A stretch of 64,000 bases of DNA. Source: Natronolimnobius sp. AArcel1 (GTDB lineage: Archaea; Halobacteriota; Halobacteria; Halobacteriales; Natrialbaceae). Below, piece after piece: positions 50,928 through 58,733 of this stretch (position 1 is its first letter; every line of letters begins with the position of its first letter). The notes beneath the pieces are model-generated. The model was not told the DNA's origin, did no database searches, and worked only from the letters and a program-made list of their open reading frames with translations. Location: NCBI RefSeq assembly GCF_011043775.1, contig NZ_JAAKXY010000002.1:62001-126000 (forward strand). The letters run 5' to 3'. The translations under genes were made by a program, and so were the position numbers.

Positions 50928-51572
50928 CTACCGAGAAACCCCGTCGCCATCGTCCGATTCCGAATCCTCGTCTGCATCGCGTGTGCGTTCGGTCCCGAGA
51001 TCGACGCGATAGCGCTCGGTCGAGTTGCTCTCACCCTCGACAGTATAGGAATCACTGCCGAGATCATAGGTGCCGGCAGCACCGTTGCCAGCGGTTCCAG
51101 CGCTGCTCGAGCCAGCCGTACCAGTTGCGTTACCCGGGGCATCCTCATCCGGGAAGCCGTAGGTCCAGACGACGCCGCTTGCAAGGCCGTCGGTCTTCTT
51201 GTCCGCGTAGGGGACGATCACGAAGCGCTTGAGGCCGGCGCGGATCGGGATTCGGGTTATCGGGAGGACGAGCAAGAATCCAATCGCGTCGGTGACCAGC
51301 CCGGGCGTCAACAGGAACGCACCGGCGGCGATGAGTAGCCCGCCGTCGAGCAGTTCGTTCGTCGGCGGCTGGCCCTGTGCGAGCGACTGTTGCATCTTTC
51401 CGAGGGTGCGACGGCCCTCCATCCGCACGAATAACATCCCGACGAGGCCAGTCAGGACGACGAGCAAGACCATCCCAACCCAGCCGAGATACGACGTCTG
51501 GCTGACCACAATTGCCAGCAAGACGGCGTCGAGAAACGGGATGAACAACAACGCGAGGATCCACCGGAGCAT
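50928..51572 (-). CDS. FxsA-family membrane protein
   Basis: A 214-residue protein. Its first 105 residues match FxsA: MLRWILALLFIPFLDAVLLA, then VSQTSYLGWVGMVLLVVLTG, QSLAQGQPPTNELLDGGLLI and LLTPGLVTDAIGFLLVLP, with four membrane-associated segments. FxsA suppresses F-factor exclusion of phage T7 in Escherichia coli when overproduced; its normal role is unknown. The C-terminal half is a Gly/Ala/Ser- and then Asp/Glu-rich disordered tail, common in haloarchaeal membrane proteins. It lies upstream of tRNA-Ile on the same strand. Confidence 0.88.
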   Translation of the reverse strand: MLRWILALLFIPFLDAVLLAIVVSQTSYLGWVGMVLLVVLTGLVGMLFVRMEGRRTLGKMQQSLAQGQPPTNELLDGGLLIAAGAFLLTPGLVTDAIGFLLVLPITRIPIRAGLKRFVIVPYADKKTDGLASGVVWTYGFPDEDAPGNATGTAGSSSAGTAGNGAAGTYDLGSDSYTVEGESNSTERYRVDLGTERTRDADEDSESDDGDGVSR

Positions 51573-51668
51573 GCACGGATATAGCCAACGAAGGGTGAAA
51601 ACGCTTTACTCTCGTTCCAACAACTCGAATTCCGCGGCGTGAACGCTCTCTCGAGTGGCTACTGACCA

Positions 51669-52235
51669 CTATTCTGCGTCATCGTCGTCAAAGCCGTCGT
51701 ACTCGCGGTTTGTCTCCGTTACGGAATCGTCGGCCGCAGCATCGGCGTCAGCCTCAGCGTCAGTGTTGGCGTCGTCGAGCGGCAACTCCGTCGACTCGTC
51801 CTCGAGATCGAACTCGTCCGTCTCGAGTTCGTCGCCACCGACGCTGACGCTGCCGTCTTTGATTTCGATGACGACGCCGTCGTCTTCGGGGGCGCGCCCG
51901 ATGAGGCTGTTTGTCGCGGTTTCGACCTCGCGATTGACCTCCCAGGCAAAGCGCAGGACGGCCTCGAGTTCGGTGCCGGCTTGGCGGACGCTTCGCTCGG
52001 GTGAGAGTGTGCCGAGTGACTGTGCACCCTCGGGATGGAGGTACTGGATCGGATGCGTGTTTGGCACCTCGTGGAGGTCAACCTCGAACGACCAGAGATA
52101 GGGCAACGCCTGCAGTGCGTAGCCCTTCGGTTTCGGTGCTTTTCGTCCGGCAAACGAGAAGACAGTTGCCATCGCCGTCGTTCCGGTGTCCGTATCGTAG
52201 TAGACACCAGGAACCCCCGGAATTGAAACACGCAT
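51669..52235 (-). CDS. Hypothetical haloarchaeal protein with acidic tail
   Basis: A 188-residue soluble protein starting MRVSIPGVPGVYYDTDTG. It continues with FSFAGRKAPKPKGYALQALP and VPNTHPIQYLHPEGAQSLG, followed by TELEAVLRFAWEVNREVETA and a very acidic C-terminal third (about 110-188). I do not recognise the family. The tail is probably unstructured. An in-frame GTG two codons before the chosen ATG is possible. It is 96 bases downstream of FxsA and 79 bases upstream of the broken SDR gene's end, all on the minus strand. Confidence 0.65.
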   Translation of the reverse strand: MRVSIPGVPGVYYDTDTGTTAMATVFSFAGRKAPKPKGYALQALPYLWSFEVDLHEVPNTHPIQYLHPEGAQSLGTLSPERSVRQAGTELEAVLRFAWEVNREVETATNSLIGRAPEDDGVVIEIKDGSVSVGGDELETDEFDLEDESTELPLDDANTDAEADADAAADDSVTETNREYDGFDDDDAE

Positions 52236-52314
52236 ACCCACAAAAGCGTCTCTGCAGTCGTGAGTGTCACCCCGGCAAGTCCAAGCCTCAGACGTCGCCA
52301 GCTACTGGCTGCAC

Positions 52315-53133
52315 TCAGAACCCATCGGCGAACTTATCCCGGCGATTGATATCGAGTTCGCTCACACTCGAGCCCTCGTGGCTCGCCGCGAAGATGATAG
52401 CGTTTGCGACCTCTCGTGGGTCACTCGCCTCGTCCTCGTCGAATACCTCTTCGAACGTCGAGCCGTCGGTTGTCTCGAATTCCGAGCGCACTTCGGCAGG
52501 GTTGACGATAGTCACCCCGACGCCTTCGTCCCCAACCTGTGCGGCCACGCTCTTGGCGAAGCCACGGACCCACCACTTCGACGCCGTTCACGAGAGCGGA
52601 ACTCTCGTGAGCCCGCCAGAACCAGGGGTTCTGGCGACGGCATAGACGGGGTTGAACGAGCGCGGATACTGCCCCGCGAAACTGCTGACGAAAACGATGT
52701 GTCCCGCGCGCTCGCGGACGTGTGGAATCGCCGCTCGAGTCGCATAGAAGACGCCGTCCACGTTCGTTTCCTGCATCGTCTCGTACTCCTCGGTCGAGAG
52801 GTCCTCGACGTCGCTGCCACGTGAGAGGCCCGCGTTGTTCACCAGAACGTCGATCCCGCCGAACGTGTCGACGGCGTCCTCGATGAGTGAGTTGACTGCT
52901 GCCTCATCGCGGACGTTCGTCGGAATGACCAGCGTGTCAACGCCATGTTCGTCCTCGAGATCAGTCACGAGTGACTCGAGTGTGTCCTCGCTTCTGGCTG
53001 CGAGCACGACGTTCGCACCGCACTCGGCGAACCCTCGAGCGGTCGCCTCGCCGATACCGGAACTCGCGCCGGTGACCAAAAACAGATCCCGGCGCGACGG
53101 ACGCGACGGGCACGACGGGCACAACGGACGCAA
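52315..53133 (-). pseudogene. Short-chain dehydrogenase/reductase, split by a hairpin insert
   Basis: A classical SDR whose two parts stay in one frame. Part one (53133-52588) has the cofactor motif VTGASSGIGEATARG, VLVNNAGLSRG and the catalytic serine in IVFVSSFAGQ, and reaches the catalytic tyrosine in FNPVYA. There it meets an 18-codon insert with an in-frame TGA. After the insert the normal sequence resumes as ASKWWVRGFAKSVAAQVG, with the catalytic lysine, and runs to 52315. The active site would read YAASK without the insert. The apparent start is TTG, inside a 9-base tandem repeat, 17 bases after the carboxypeptidase stop. The gene is probably inactive unless the stop is read through. 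Confidence 0.88.
52586..52639 (-). repeat. 54-base hairpin-pair insert within the SDR gene
   Basis: Hairpin A has a 9-bp stem, 52615-52623 with 52627-52635, and loop AGG on the plus strand. Hairpin B has a 9-bp stem, 52588-52596 with 52602-52610, and loop CGGAA. Removal of exactly 54 bases restores the YxxxK motif and the frame. The edges can shift by one base. No target duplication longer than one base is visible. Confidence 0.8.
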
Positions 53134-53138
53134 CGGGC
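53094..53138 (-). repeat. Five 9-base tandem units at the 5' end of the SDR pseudogene
   Basis: Units of nine bases of the form GCGACGGAC/ACGACGGGC repeat five times with small differences. They code for alternating Pro-Ser/Leu and Cys/Arg residues before the first strand of the SDR, and probably replaced the original start region. Confidence 0.7.
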
Positions 53139-53150
53139 GCGTCTCCCGGG

Positions 53151-54668
53151 TTACAGGTCGTACAGCTCGCCGTACTTCGAGGTGACGTACTCGAGGAAGT
53201 AGTCAGCCGTAAAGCCCTCGCCGGTGGCGTGTTCGATCAGGTCGGGCGTGGTGAACTGTTTGCCGTGTTGGTGGATGTTCTCGCGAAGCCAACCGTTGAG
53301 TTCGTCAAATTCGCCCTCGCGGATCTGGTCGTCGAACTCCCCAAGGTCGTCCTCGGCGGCAGCGTACAGTTGGGCTGCGAGCACGGAGCCAAGCGAGTAC
53401 GTCGGGAAGTAGCCAAAGGAGCCGTGGGACCAGTGAATGTCCTGGAGGCAGCCCTCGGCGTCGGTTTCGGGGCGAACACCGAGATACTCCTCGTACTTGT
53501 CGTTCCAAACTTCGGGCACGTCGGAAACGGCGAGGTCGCCCGAGATGAGATCGCGTTCGATCTCGAAGCGGATGACGATGTGGAGGTGGTAGGTAAGTTC
53601 GTCCGCCTCGACGCGGATCAGGTTGTCGTCGTACACCTGATTTGCGGACTCGTAGGCCGCTTCGGGAGAAATCTCCTCGAGTTCGGGGAATCGCTCGCGT
53701 GCAATCGGGAGGAACTGCTCCCAGAACGGCCGCGAGCGCCCGACGTGATTTTCCCAGAGGCGCGACTGGGATTCGTGGACAGAGAGGTCTCGAGACTCAC
53801 CTAATGGCGTACCGTAGCCCTCGTCGGGCAGGCCGATGGTGTAGTTCGCGTGGCCGAACTCGTGAATGGTCGACGTAATCGAGCCGAGCAGGTCGTCTTC
53901 CTCGAATCGGGTCGTCACGCGTGCGTCGAACTGCGTCCCCGAGGAGAACGGATGCGGTGCGGTGTCGAGGCGGCCGCGCGACCAGTCGTAGCCCAGCGAA
54001 TCGAGTACGTCGCGAGCGAGTGCCTCCTGATCGTCGTCGTCGAATGTCCCCGCGAACGCGTCCGTGGTCAACTCGGTGTCACTCGCTTGAATTTCGTCGA
54101 TCAGCGGAACGAGTTCGTCACGTAGGCGTTCGAGGACCTGTTCTGCCGTCTCGAGGTCGATATAGGGTTCGTAGTCGGCGAACAGGACCGCGTAGGGGTC
54201 GGCGTCCGGATCGATGTGGTTCGCGTACTCGCGTTTGAGTTCGACGAGTTCCTCGAGAACGGGCGCAAATGCCTCGAAATCATCGTTTTCCTTGGCTTCT
54301 TTCCACTTCGGATGGGCGTTCGTCGTCGTCTCCGAGAGTTTCTCGACGAGTTCGCCGGGGACGCTCGTCTCGCGGTCGTACTGGCGACGGACCTCGCGGA
54401 CGACTGCAGCCTGCTCGTCGGAGAGATCATCGGACTCGAGTGCCTCGAGTAGCTCGCCAGTTTCCTCGGCGGTCAGCAGTTCGTGGCTGAGCGACGACAG
54501 CGTTGAGAGCTGCTGGGCCCGGGCGGGCGTCCCCGCCTCGGGCATGACGACTTCCTGATCCCAGCGCAGGATGCCGGCCGCGTTGCCGATATTAGAAATT
54601 CGTTCGACGCGCGATTCGAACTCGTCGTAGGTATCGGCCCGCTCGTCATGGGCCTGCTCACTTGCCAT
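53151..54668 (-). CDS. Carboxypeptidase Taq (M32 family)
   Basis: A 505-residue zinc carboxypeptidase that removes C-terminal residues from peptides in the cytoplasm. The zinc site is HEFGHANYTIG (HExxH, about residue 268). Family landmarks are ISNIGNAAGILRWDQEVVMP near the N terminus, LDTAPHPFSSGTQFDARVTT before the zinc site, and SVHESQSRLWENHVGRSRPF and IHWSHGSFGYFPTYSLGSVL after it. Length is typical (about 500). It is 17 bases upstream of the SDR pseudogene on the same strand, so they probably formed one transcript. Confidence 0.95.
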   Translation of the reverse strand: MASEQAHDERADTYDEFESRVERISNIGNAAGILRWDQEVVMPEAGTPARAQQLSTLSSLSHELLTAEETGELLEALESDDLSDEQAAVVREVRRQYDRETSVPGELVEKLSETTTNAHPKWKEAKENDDFEAFAPVLEELVELKREYANHIDPDADPYAVLFADYEPYIDLETAEQVLERLRDELVPLIDEIQASDTELTTDAFAGTFDDDDQEALARDVLDSLGYDWSRGRLDTAPHPFSSGTQFDARVTTRFEEDDLLGSITSTIHEFGHANYTIGLPDEGYGTPLGESRDLSVHESQSRLWENHVGRSRPFWEQFLPIARERFPELEEISPEAAYESANQVYDDNLIRVEADELTYHLHIVIRFEIERDLISGDLAVSDVPEVWNDKYEEYLGVRPETDAEGCLQDIHWSHGSFGYFPTYSLGSVLAAQLYAAAEDDLGEFDDQIREGEFDELNGWLRENIHQHGKQFTTPDLIEHATGEGFTADYFLEYVTSKYGELYDL

Positions 54669-54800
54669 GCCCGGCAGGTATGTGCGGGCGCTGTATCAAC
54701 CTCGTGGTTCCGGGTATTTCGACTCGAGGCGTGACTCGAGCAAAGGAACTCTATCTGGTCACGATAACTTCGAACGAGTGAAAATCGAGGTGCTCGAGCG

Positions 54801-55001
54801 TTAGTCTGCGCCGGCCGCACCCTCGTGGTGCGAATTGCCATTAAAAAGCGGGACGACGAAACCAGCGACGCTGAGTACCATAATAACGCCGCCAGCGCCG
54901 ATGATCAGTTCCTGGCCGCCGGTAAACACGCCACCGAGGATGACGAGGACGCCGACGAGCAATGCACCAAAGCCTGCCGTAATCGCGGTCGAACCGTCCA
55001 T
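54801..55001 (-). CDS. Small two-helix membrane protein (DUF7525-like)
   Basis: A 66-residue protein with two membrane helices, TAITAGFGALLVGVLVILGG and LIIGAGGVIMVLSVAGFVV, joined by a short turn and ending in a His/Glu-rich tail. It fits a small haloarchaea-only family. The ATG at 54999-55001 gives MDGSTAITAG; an ATG three codons upstream (55010) is also possible. Function unknown. It is downstream of nothing obvious on its strand and 132 bases ahead of the carboxypeptidase start. Confidence 0.7.
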   Translation of the reverse strand: MDGSTAITAGFGALLVGVLVILGGVFTGGQELIIGAGGVIMVLSVAGFVVPLFNGNSHHEGAAGAD

Positions 55002-55010
55002 ACATGCCAT

Positions 55011-55398
55011 TTGTTGAGACTGTCCACATAAATCGGACGAAAGTGGCAGACGATGGTGAGATCACGTATGCTCGAGCAACGACCCATCACTCAACAGCAA
55101 AGTATGGGCTGTGTCCACGGAGACAATTCGGGCTCTGTTGGACCCAAGAAGATGATCTGTGGCTGCTGATAGAGAGCATGGAGACACACGATGACCCCGT
55201 ATATTTTGCGCTGCTACGGTAAGTCACCAGTCGACTACACCTGCGAACTGAACGGCGACATATCAGTCAGTTACCGGTGATGGTTGTTCAGCCTTGGTGT
55301 ATCGTGCACTAGCGTGTCCTATTCCGGACCACTGACTATTTAAGACCCTCAAATAAGGAAGGGTGGTGCTTTTCGGTCGCAAGGTCGGAGTACACAGT
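55011..55398. other. AT-richer intergenic region before the EamA-like gene
   Basis: 388 bases of lower GC content with codon positions that do not look haloarchaeal. A plus-strand frame at 55004-55222 would code for 72 residues, but it has an unusual composition and overlaps the start of the minus-strand gene; I do not support it. The TATA-like box at 55337 lies at the end of this stretch. Confidence 0.4.
55337..55344 (+). promoter_or_regulatory. TATA-like box ahead of the EamA-like gene
   Basis: TATTTAAG lies about 58 bases before the ATG at 55399, implying a leader of about 30 bases. AAGGAAGG at about 55356-55366 is too far from the ATG to act as its ribosome binding site. Confidence 0.4.
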
Positions 55399-55824
55399 AT
55401 GGCTTTTCCAGAGATAGATTCGGCTGTGTTCTTTGGGTTACTTACAATGGTGACTTGGGGAATCTGGGTGGTCCTGGGCAACGCTGCGTCGGAGTCTATC
55501 GACCCGAGGACGGCCGCCGCAATCTCCTATCTCGTTGCGGCCCCTCTTGCACTCGGATACATCCTCGTTTCGGACGCATCACTTGCCATTACTGCGAGAG
55601 GCGGACTGCTCGCTGGTGCGGCCGGCGTGTTCACCGGAATCGGTCTCATTTCGATGTACATCGGCCTTTCTGGAGGATCAACAACCGTTGTTTCGACTCT
55701 CAGCGCGATGTATTTCGTCGTCGCGGCTCTCATCGGTGTGGCCATCCTCGGAGACGAAGTTACGATAACGAGAGTTGCTGGGATAGCGTTCGCACTTATT
55801 GGAGTTATCTTGGTTTCCCAGTAG
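55399..55824 (+). CDS. EamA/DMT-type small transporter half
   Basis: A 141-residue membrane protein with five helices, starting MAFPEIDSAVFFGLLTMVTW and containing GIWVVLGNAASESIDPRTAA, SMYIGLSGGSTTVVSTLSAM and the final VAGIAFALIGVILVSQ. This is one repeat unit of the EamA (drug/metabolite transporter) fold, which in larger members is duplicated; small ones work as dimers. Codon choice is less GC-rich at third positions than in the neighbours, which may mean recent arrival. The substrate is unknown. The frame is open 12 codons upstream of the chosen start. Confidence 0.8.
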   Translation: MAFPEIDSAVFFGLLTMVTWGIWVVLGNAASESIDPRTAAAISYLVAAPLALGYILVSDASLAITARGGLLAGAAGVFTGIGLISMYIGLSGGSTTVVSTLSAMYFVVAALIGVAILGDEVTITRVAGIAFALIGVILVSQ

Positions 55825-56140
55825 ATCTCCCCCGCAGACCACCTGGCTTCGTCTGCACTCGCCGCCGTCGCGCATTCGCGCTGTCTATTCAGCAGATGCG
55901 ATCCGAACAACCGAGTGACTGCCAAATCTGGCGTGTGCATGTAGAGCATGCGTTCAGCACGATGCCTGAAACGTATCATCAATCAACGGTTGCGCCAGAG
56001 CCACCACCCATACGCCGACGATCACCGGACTACCCCCAACTAGTGGGATCGGCTCGAGGCCGTGATAGACATTGATTTTTTTCGAGGCGGAACCCGAGAG
56101 CGGCGGTAGCGACTGGTTGTGAGAATCGAAAACGCACCGA
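55825..56140. other. Intergenic stretch between convergent EamA-like and rnhA genes
   Basis: 316 bases at the meeting point of two convergent genes. I see no gene, RNA or clear repeat. Plus-strand frames that cross it have compositions unlike genes here. A T-rich run GATTTTTTTCGAG at about 56073-56085 may serve as a terminator for the plus-strand gene. Confidence 0.4.
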
Positions 56141-56791
56141 TCACGGTCCCAGTGCCGCAATATCAGCCCCGACCGTCGCCAGCGCGTCAGCGGGATTCGG
56201 GTCGCTGTCGGCCAGATGCGTATATCGGTGGACGGGGACGCTCGAGAGTGCCGTCGAAATAGCCTCGCTGTAGGTCTCGACCCCCGGTTCTGTAGGCTCG
56301 TTGCCGCCCCAGACGTCTCGGATGACGGTCATCGAATCGATGTGGACATCCAGCGTGCGTGGCTCGTAGCGAGCGAACAGTTCGGCGAGCCCGAGTTGCA
56401 AGGCGACGTATTCGGCGGTGTTGTTCCCCGTCCGAGAGCCAACGGGACGACCGAGACGGGCGAGTTGGGTTTCTGTGGAGTCCATGATGACCGCGCCCGC
56501 ACCTGCCGGACCGGGGTTGCCACGCGAACTGCCGTCGACGTAGAGGACGAACGCATCACCCGTCGCCTCAGGAATGGACGGCCGCGAGAGGCCCGACTCG
56601 AGTACGTCCTCGAGTGCGTGGCGTAACTCACCTCGGCTGGTTTGGGGGTCGAAAAGCCCGCCGTAGCCGGGGACCGCGTCGTCGATGGCGTTGGTAGCCG
56701 CGGTGAGCTCATAACCAACAGCTGCGAGCACCTCGTCAACGCGGTCAGCAAGCGGCGACCGGTGTTCGGCCGGGAGCGGGTCGTCAGTCAT
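56141..56791 (-). CDS. rnhA: Ribonuclease HI
   Basis: A 216-residue RNase H that cuts RNA in RNA-DNA hybrids. The catalytic core lies in the second half: FVLYVDGSSRGNPGPAGAG with the first aspartate (about residue 75), GNNTAEYVALQLGLAEL with the glutamate, VHIDSMTVIRDVWGG with the second aspartate and DSDPNPADALATVG with the last. The N-terminal 65 residues are an extra helical part typical of haloarchaeal forms. The start at 56789-56791 gives MTDDPLPAEHR. It is divergent from the membrane-protein gene at 57024. Confidence 0.9.
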   Translation of the reverse strand: MTDDPLPAEHRSPLADRVDEVLAAVGYELTAATNAIDDAVPGYGGLFDPQTSRGELRHALEDVLESGLSRPSIPEATGDAFVLYVDGSSRGNPGPAGAGAVIMDSTETQLARLGRPVGSRTGNNTAEYVALQLGLAELFARYEPRTLDVHIDSMTVIRDVWGGNEPTEPGVETYSEAISTALSSVPVHRYTHLADSDPNPADALATVGADIAALGP

Positions 56792-57023
56792 GGAGTCCCC
56801 TCGAGACCGTGACATCTGATCCTAACACGCTCGCACTTGGATGACGCGGGTGGCTGCTCACACCACTGCATATCATGTCTCGGTGGCCGAACGGGATAAT
56901 TGTTCACACGGGCGACTGGAAGGCAGTATTCTCACACGCGGCGGACACGTCCCGAGTACGGTGGTAAAGTCCGAGGAAGTTGCAAGCCGTAGGTTGTTCG
57001 AACTGGCTAGTGAGACGATACGT

Positions 57024-57380
57024 ATGGTTGTTGCATCCGCAGTCGTGTTCCTCGCGAGCTTGCTCATCGGCGCACTCGGGATCTATCTCGGGGCGAGAAT
57101 CATCGTCGGCGCAGGCGATTACGACCATGCGATCGTCACCGCGTTAATCGGGGCGGTCGTCTGGGCGGTCGTCGGCTTCTTCGTCGGTTGGATTCCGCTT
57201 TTGGGGCCGGCGCTGGCGCTGCTGGCCTACATCACGGTGATTAATTTCCAGTACCCCGGCGACTGGACCGCCGCGGCCATGATCGGCCTCGTCGCCTGGG
57301 TAACCGTCCTCATTGCCCTCTACGCGCTCGCCGCAGTCGGGATCACGGGCTTCAACGCAGTCGGCGTGCCAGGGCTGTAA
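57024..57380 (+). CDS. Small four-helix membrane protein
   Basis: A 118-residue hydrophobic protein with four membrane segments: VASAVVFLASLLIGALGIYL, VTALIGAVVWAVVGFFVGWI, LLGPALALLAYITVINF and AAMIGLVAWVTVLIALYALA. I recognise no family. The reading frame is open 61 codons upstream, but that part is hydrophilic and has the composition of non-coding sequence, so the ATG just before helix one is chosen. It is convergent with the M20 peptidase gene, 16 bases apart. Function unknown. Confidence 0.7.
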   Translation: MVVASAVVFLASLLIGALGIYLGARIIVGAGDYDHAIVTALIGAVVWAVVGFFVGWIPLLGPALALLAYITVINFQYPGDWTAAAMIGLVAWVTVLIALYALAAVGITGFNAVGVPGL

Positions 57381-57396
57381 CCGGAACACAGAATCG

Positions 57397-58497
57397 TCAC
57401 ACCCACGCCTCGAGTGCCCGCCGATAGGTCTTCTGACAGCGCTCGAGCACGGCAATACTCACGCTCTCGGTTTCAGTATGCGCCTCGCCGGGTTCGGCAG
57501 GACCACAGACAACGCACTCGGTTCCGGCCTGCGAGAGCCAGCCAGCGTCGGTCGCATGGGGTTTTGTCACGAGTTCGGGTGAGCCTGACTGGGTGACGTC
57601 GGCAGCCTTGAGCACGAGGTCGGCAAAGTCGTCGTCACCGCACTGCATCGGCGGCAAGTCCTGATCGACAGTCCACTCAACGCCGGCACCCTCCTCGACG
57701 CGCTCGAGTGCAACGCGTTCACCGGGGACCGTCCGTTCGTCGACCGTGATCTCACAGCGGTCGGGAACGACATTCCAGGCTGTTCCACCCTCGATTTCGG
57801 TGACGACGACGCTGCCCGACAGCGTGTCGCCTGCGACCTCGACGGTCGGGGCCTCGAGATCCCGGACGAGGGAGACGGCGTCGGTTGCGCGATAGATTGC
57901 GTTTTCACCGGCATCGGCCTCGCTCGCGTGAGCCGCGCTGCCGTGGGCGGTGATCGTACTCCCGCGTCGTCCCTTGTGGGCGATGGCGACGTCGGTTACG
58001 CCGGGGCTCGAGTAGCCGGTCGAGCCCTCGCCAACGATGGCATAGTCCGGCGCGAATCCCTCGTCGATGGCGTGGCGTGCACCGACGCCACCGACCTCCT
58101 CGCCGACGAAACTCGCAAAGATAAGTTCGCCATCGACAGCCGACGCTGTGAGTGTCTCGACAGCATCTCGAAACGCGAGCATGGCGGCCGCGACGGCTCC
58201 TTTCATGTCGGCAGTTCCCCGGCCGTGGAGACGACCATCGCGTTCCTCGACGGCGTATTCGCCGGAATCGGTGACTTGTGCAGGAGTCGGCTCAACGACA
58301 TCGTGGTGGCCGACGAGTGCGAGTGACTCCTCGCCAGTGCCTGCGTAGGCAATTACGTTTCCGGCGTTGTCTCGAGCAACCGTGCTCGTGGTTTCGCGGC
58401 GTAGCCAGTCTTCGATGTGGTCGCCGACGGCGGTTTCGTCCTCGTCGCTTGGTATCGCGACCAGTTCGTGGGTCAGTGCAGCGACCGTGGGTGACAT
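57397..58497 (-). CDS. M20-family amidohydrolase (ArgE/DapE/LysK-like)
   Basis: A 366-residue zinc-dependent deacylase. Metal-site segments are ALVGHHDVVEPTP with the first histidine and aspartate, HGRGTADMKGAVAAAMLAF with the bridging aspartate, and ASFVGEEVGGVGA with the catalytic and ligand glutamates. The dimerisation lobe spans about residues 165-270, and KPHATDAGWLSQAGTECVVC follows. Among family members it most resembles N-acetylornithine deacetylase, the LysW-linked lysine/ornithine hydrolase LysK, or succinyl-diaminopimelate desuccinylase. No argX or lysW genes are adjacent, so the substrate stays open. Confidence 0.85.
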   Translation of the reverse strand: MSPTVAALTHELVAIPSDEDETAVGDHIEDWLRRETTSTVARDNAGNVIAYAGTGEESLALVGHHDVVEPTPAQVTDSGEYAVEERDGRLHGRGTADMKGAVAAAMLAFRDAVETLTASAVDGELIFASFVGEEVGGVGARHAIDEGFAPDYAIVGEGSTGYSSPGVTDVAIAHKGRRGSTITAHGSAAHASEADAGENAIYRATDAVSLVRDLEAPTVEVAGDTLSGSVVVTEIEGGTAWNVVPDRCEITVDERTVPGERVALERVEEGAGVEWTVDQDLPPMQCGDDDFADLVLKAADVTQSGSPELVTKPHATDAGWLSQAGTECVVCGPAEPGEAHTETESVSIAVLERCQKTYRRALEAWV

Positions 58498-58733
58498 ACA
58501 CGAATGAGAGGGCGCCAGCGCCGTGAGTGCACCGGTGGCAAGCCGAAGGCGCTAGTGATAATTAGTTGCAATCCAAGAGAAGAACTGAATGGTGGCATTC
58601 GAAACCCAGTCACACGATATGGGTACCCGCGAGGAGATCAGCCGTCTCAGACCACGTTGCTCACGATGATCGCACGGCAACACCAGCGCATGGCTGGCTC
58701 GCGACCGAGCACACACGACCTGGTGAGCAACCG

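Noticed and set aside
52315-53133. Two separate small genes instead of one broken SDR
   Set aside because: The two parts share one frame and together rebuild the SDR with its YxxxK motif once 54 bases are removed.
55004-55222. 72-codon plus-strand frame
   Set aside because: Unusual composition, no family, and it overlaps the start of the divergent small membrane gene.
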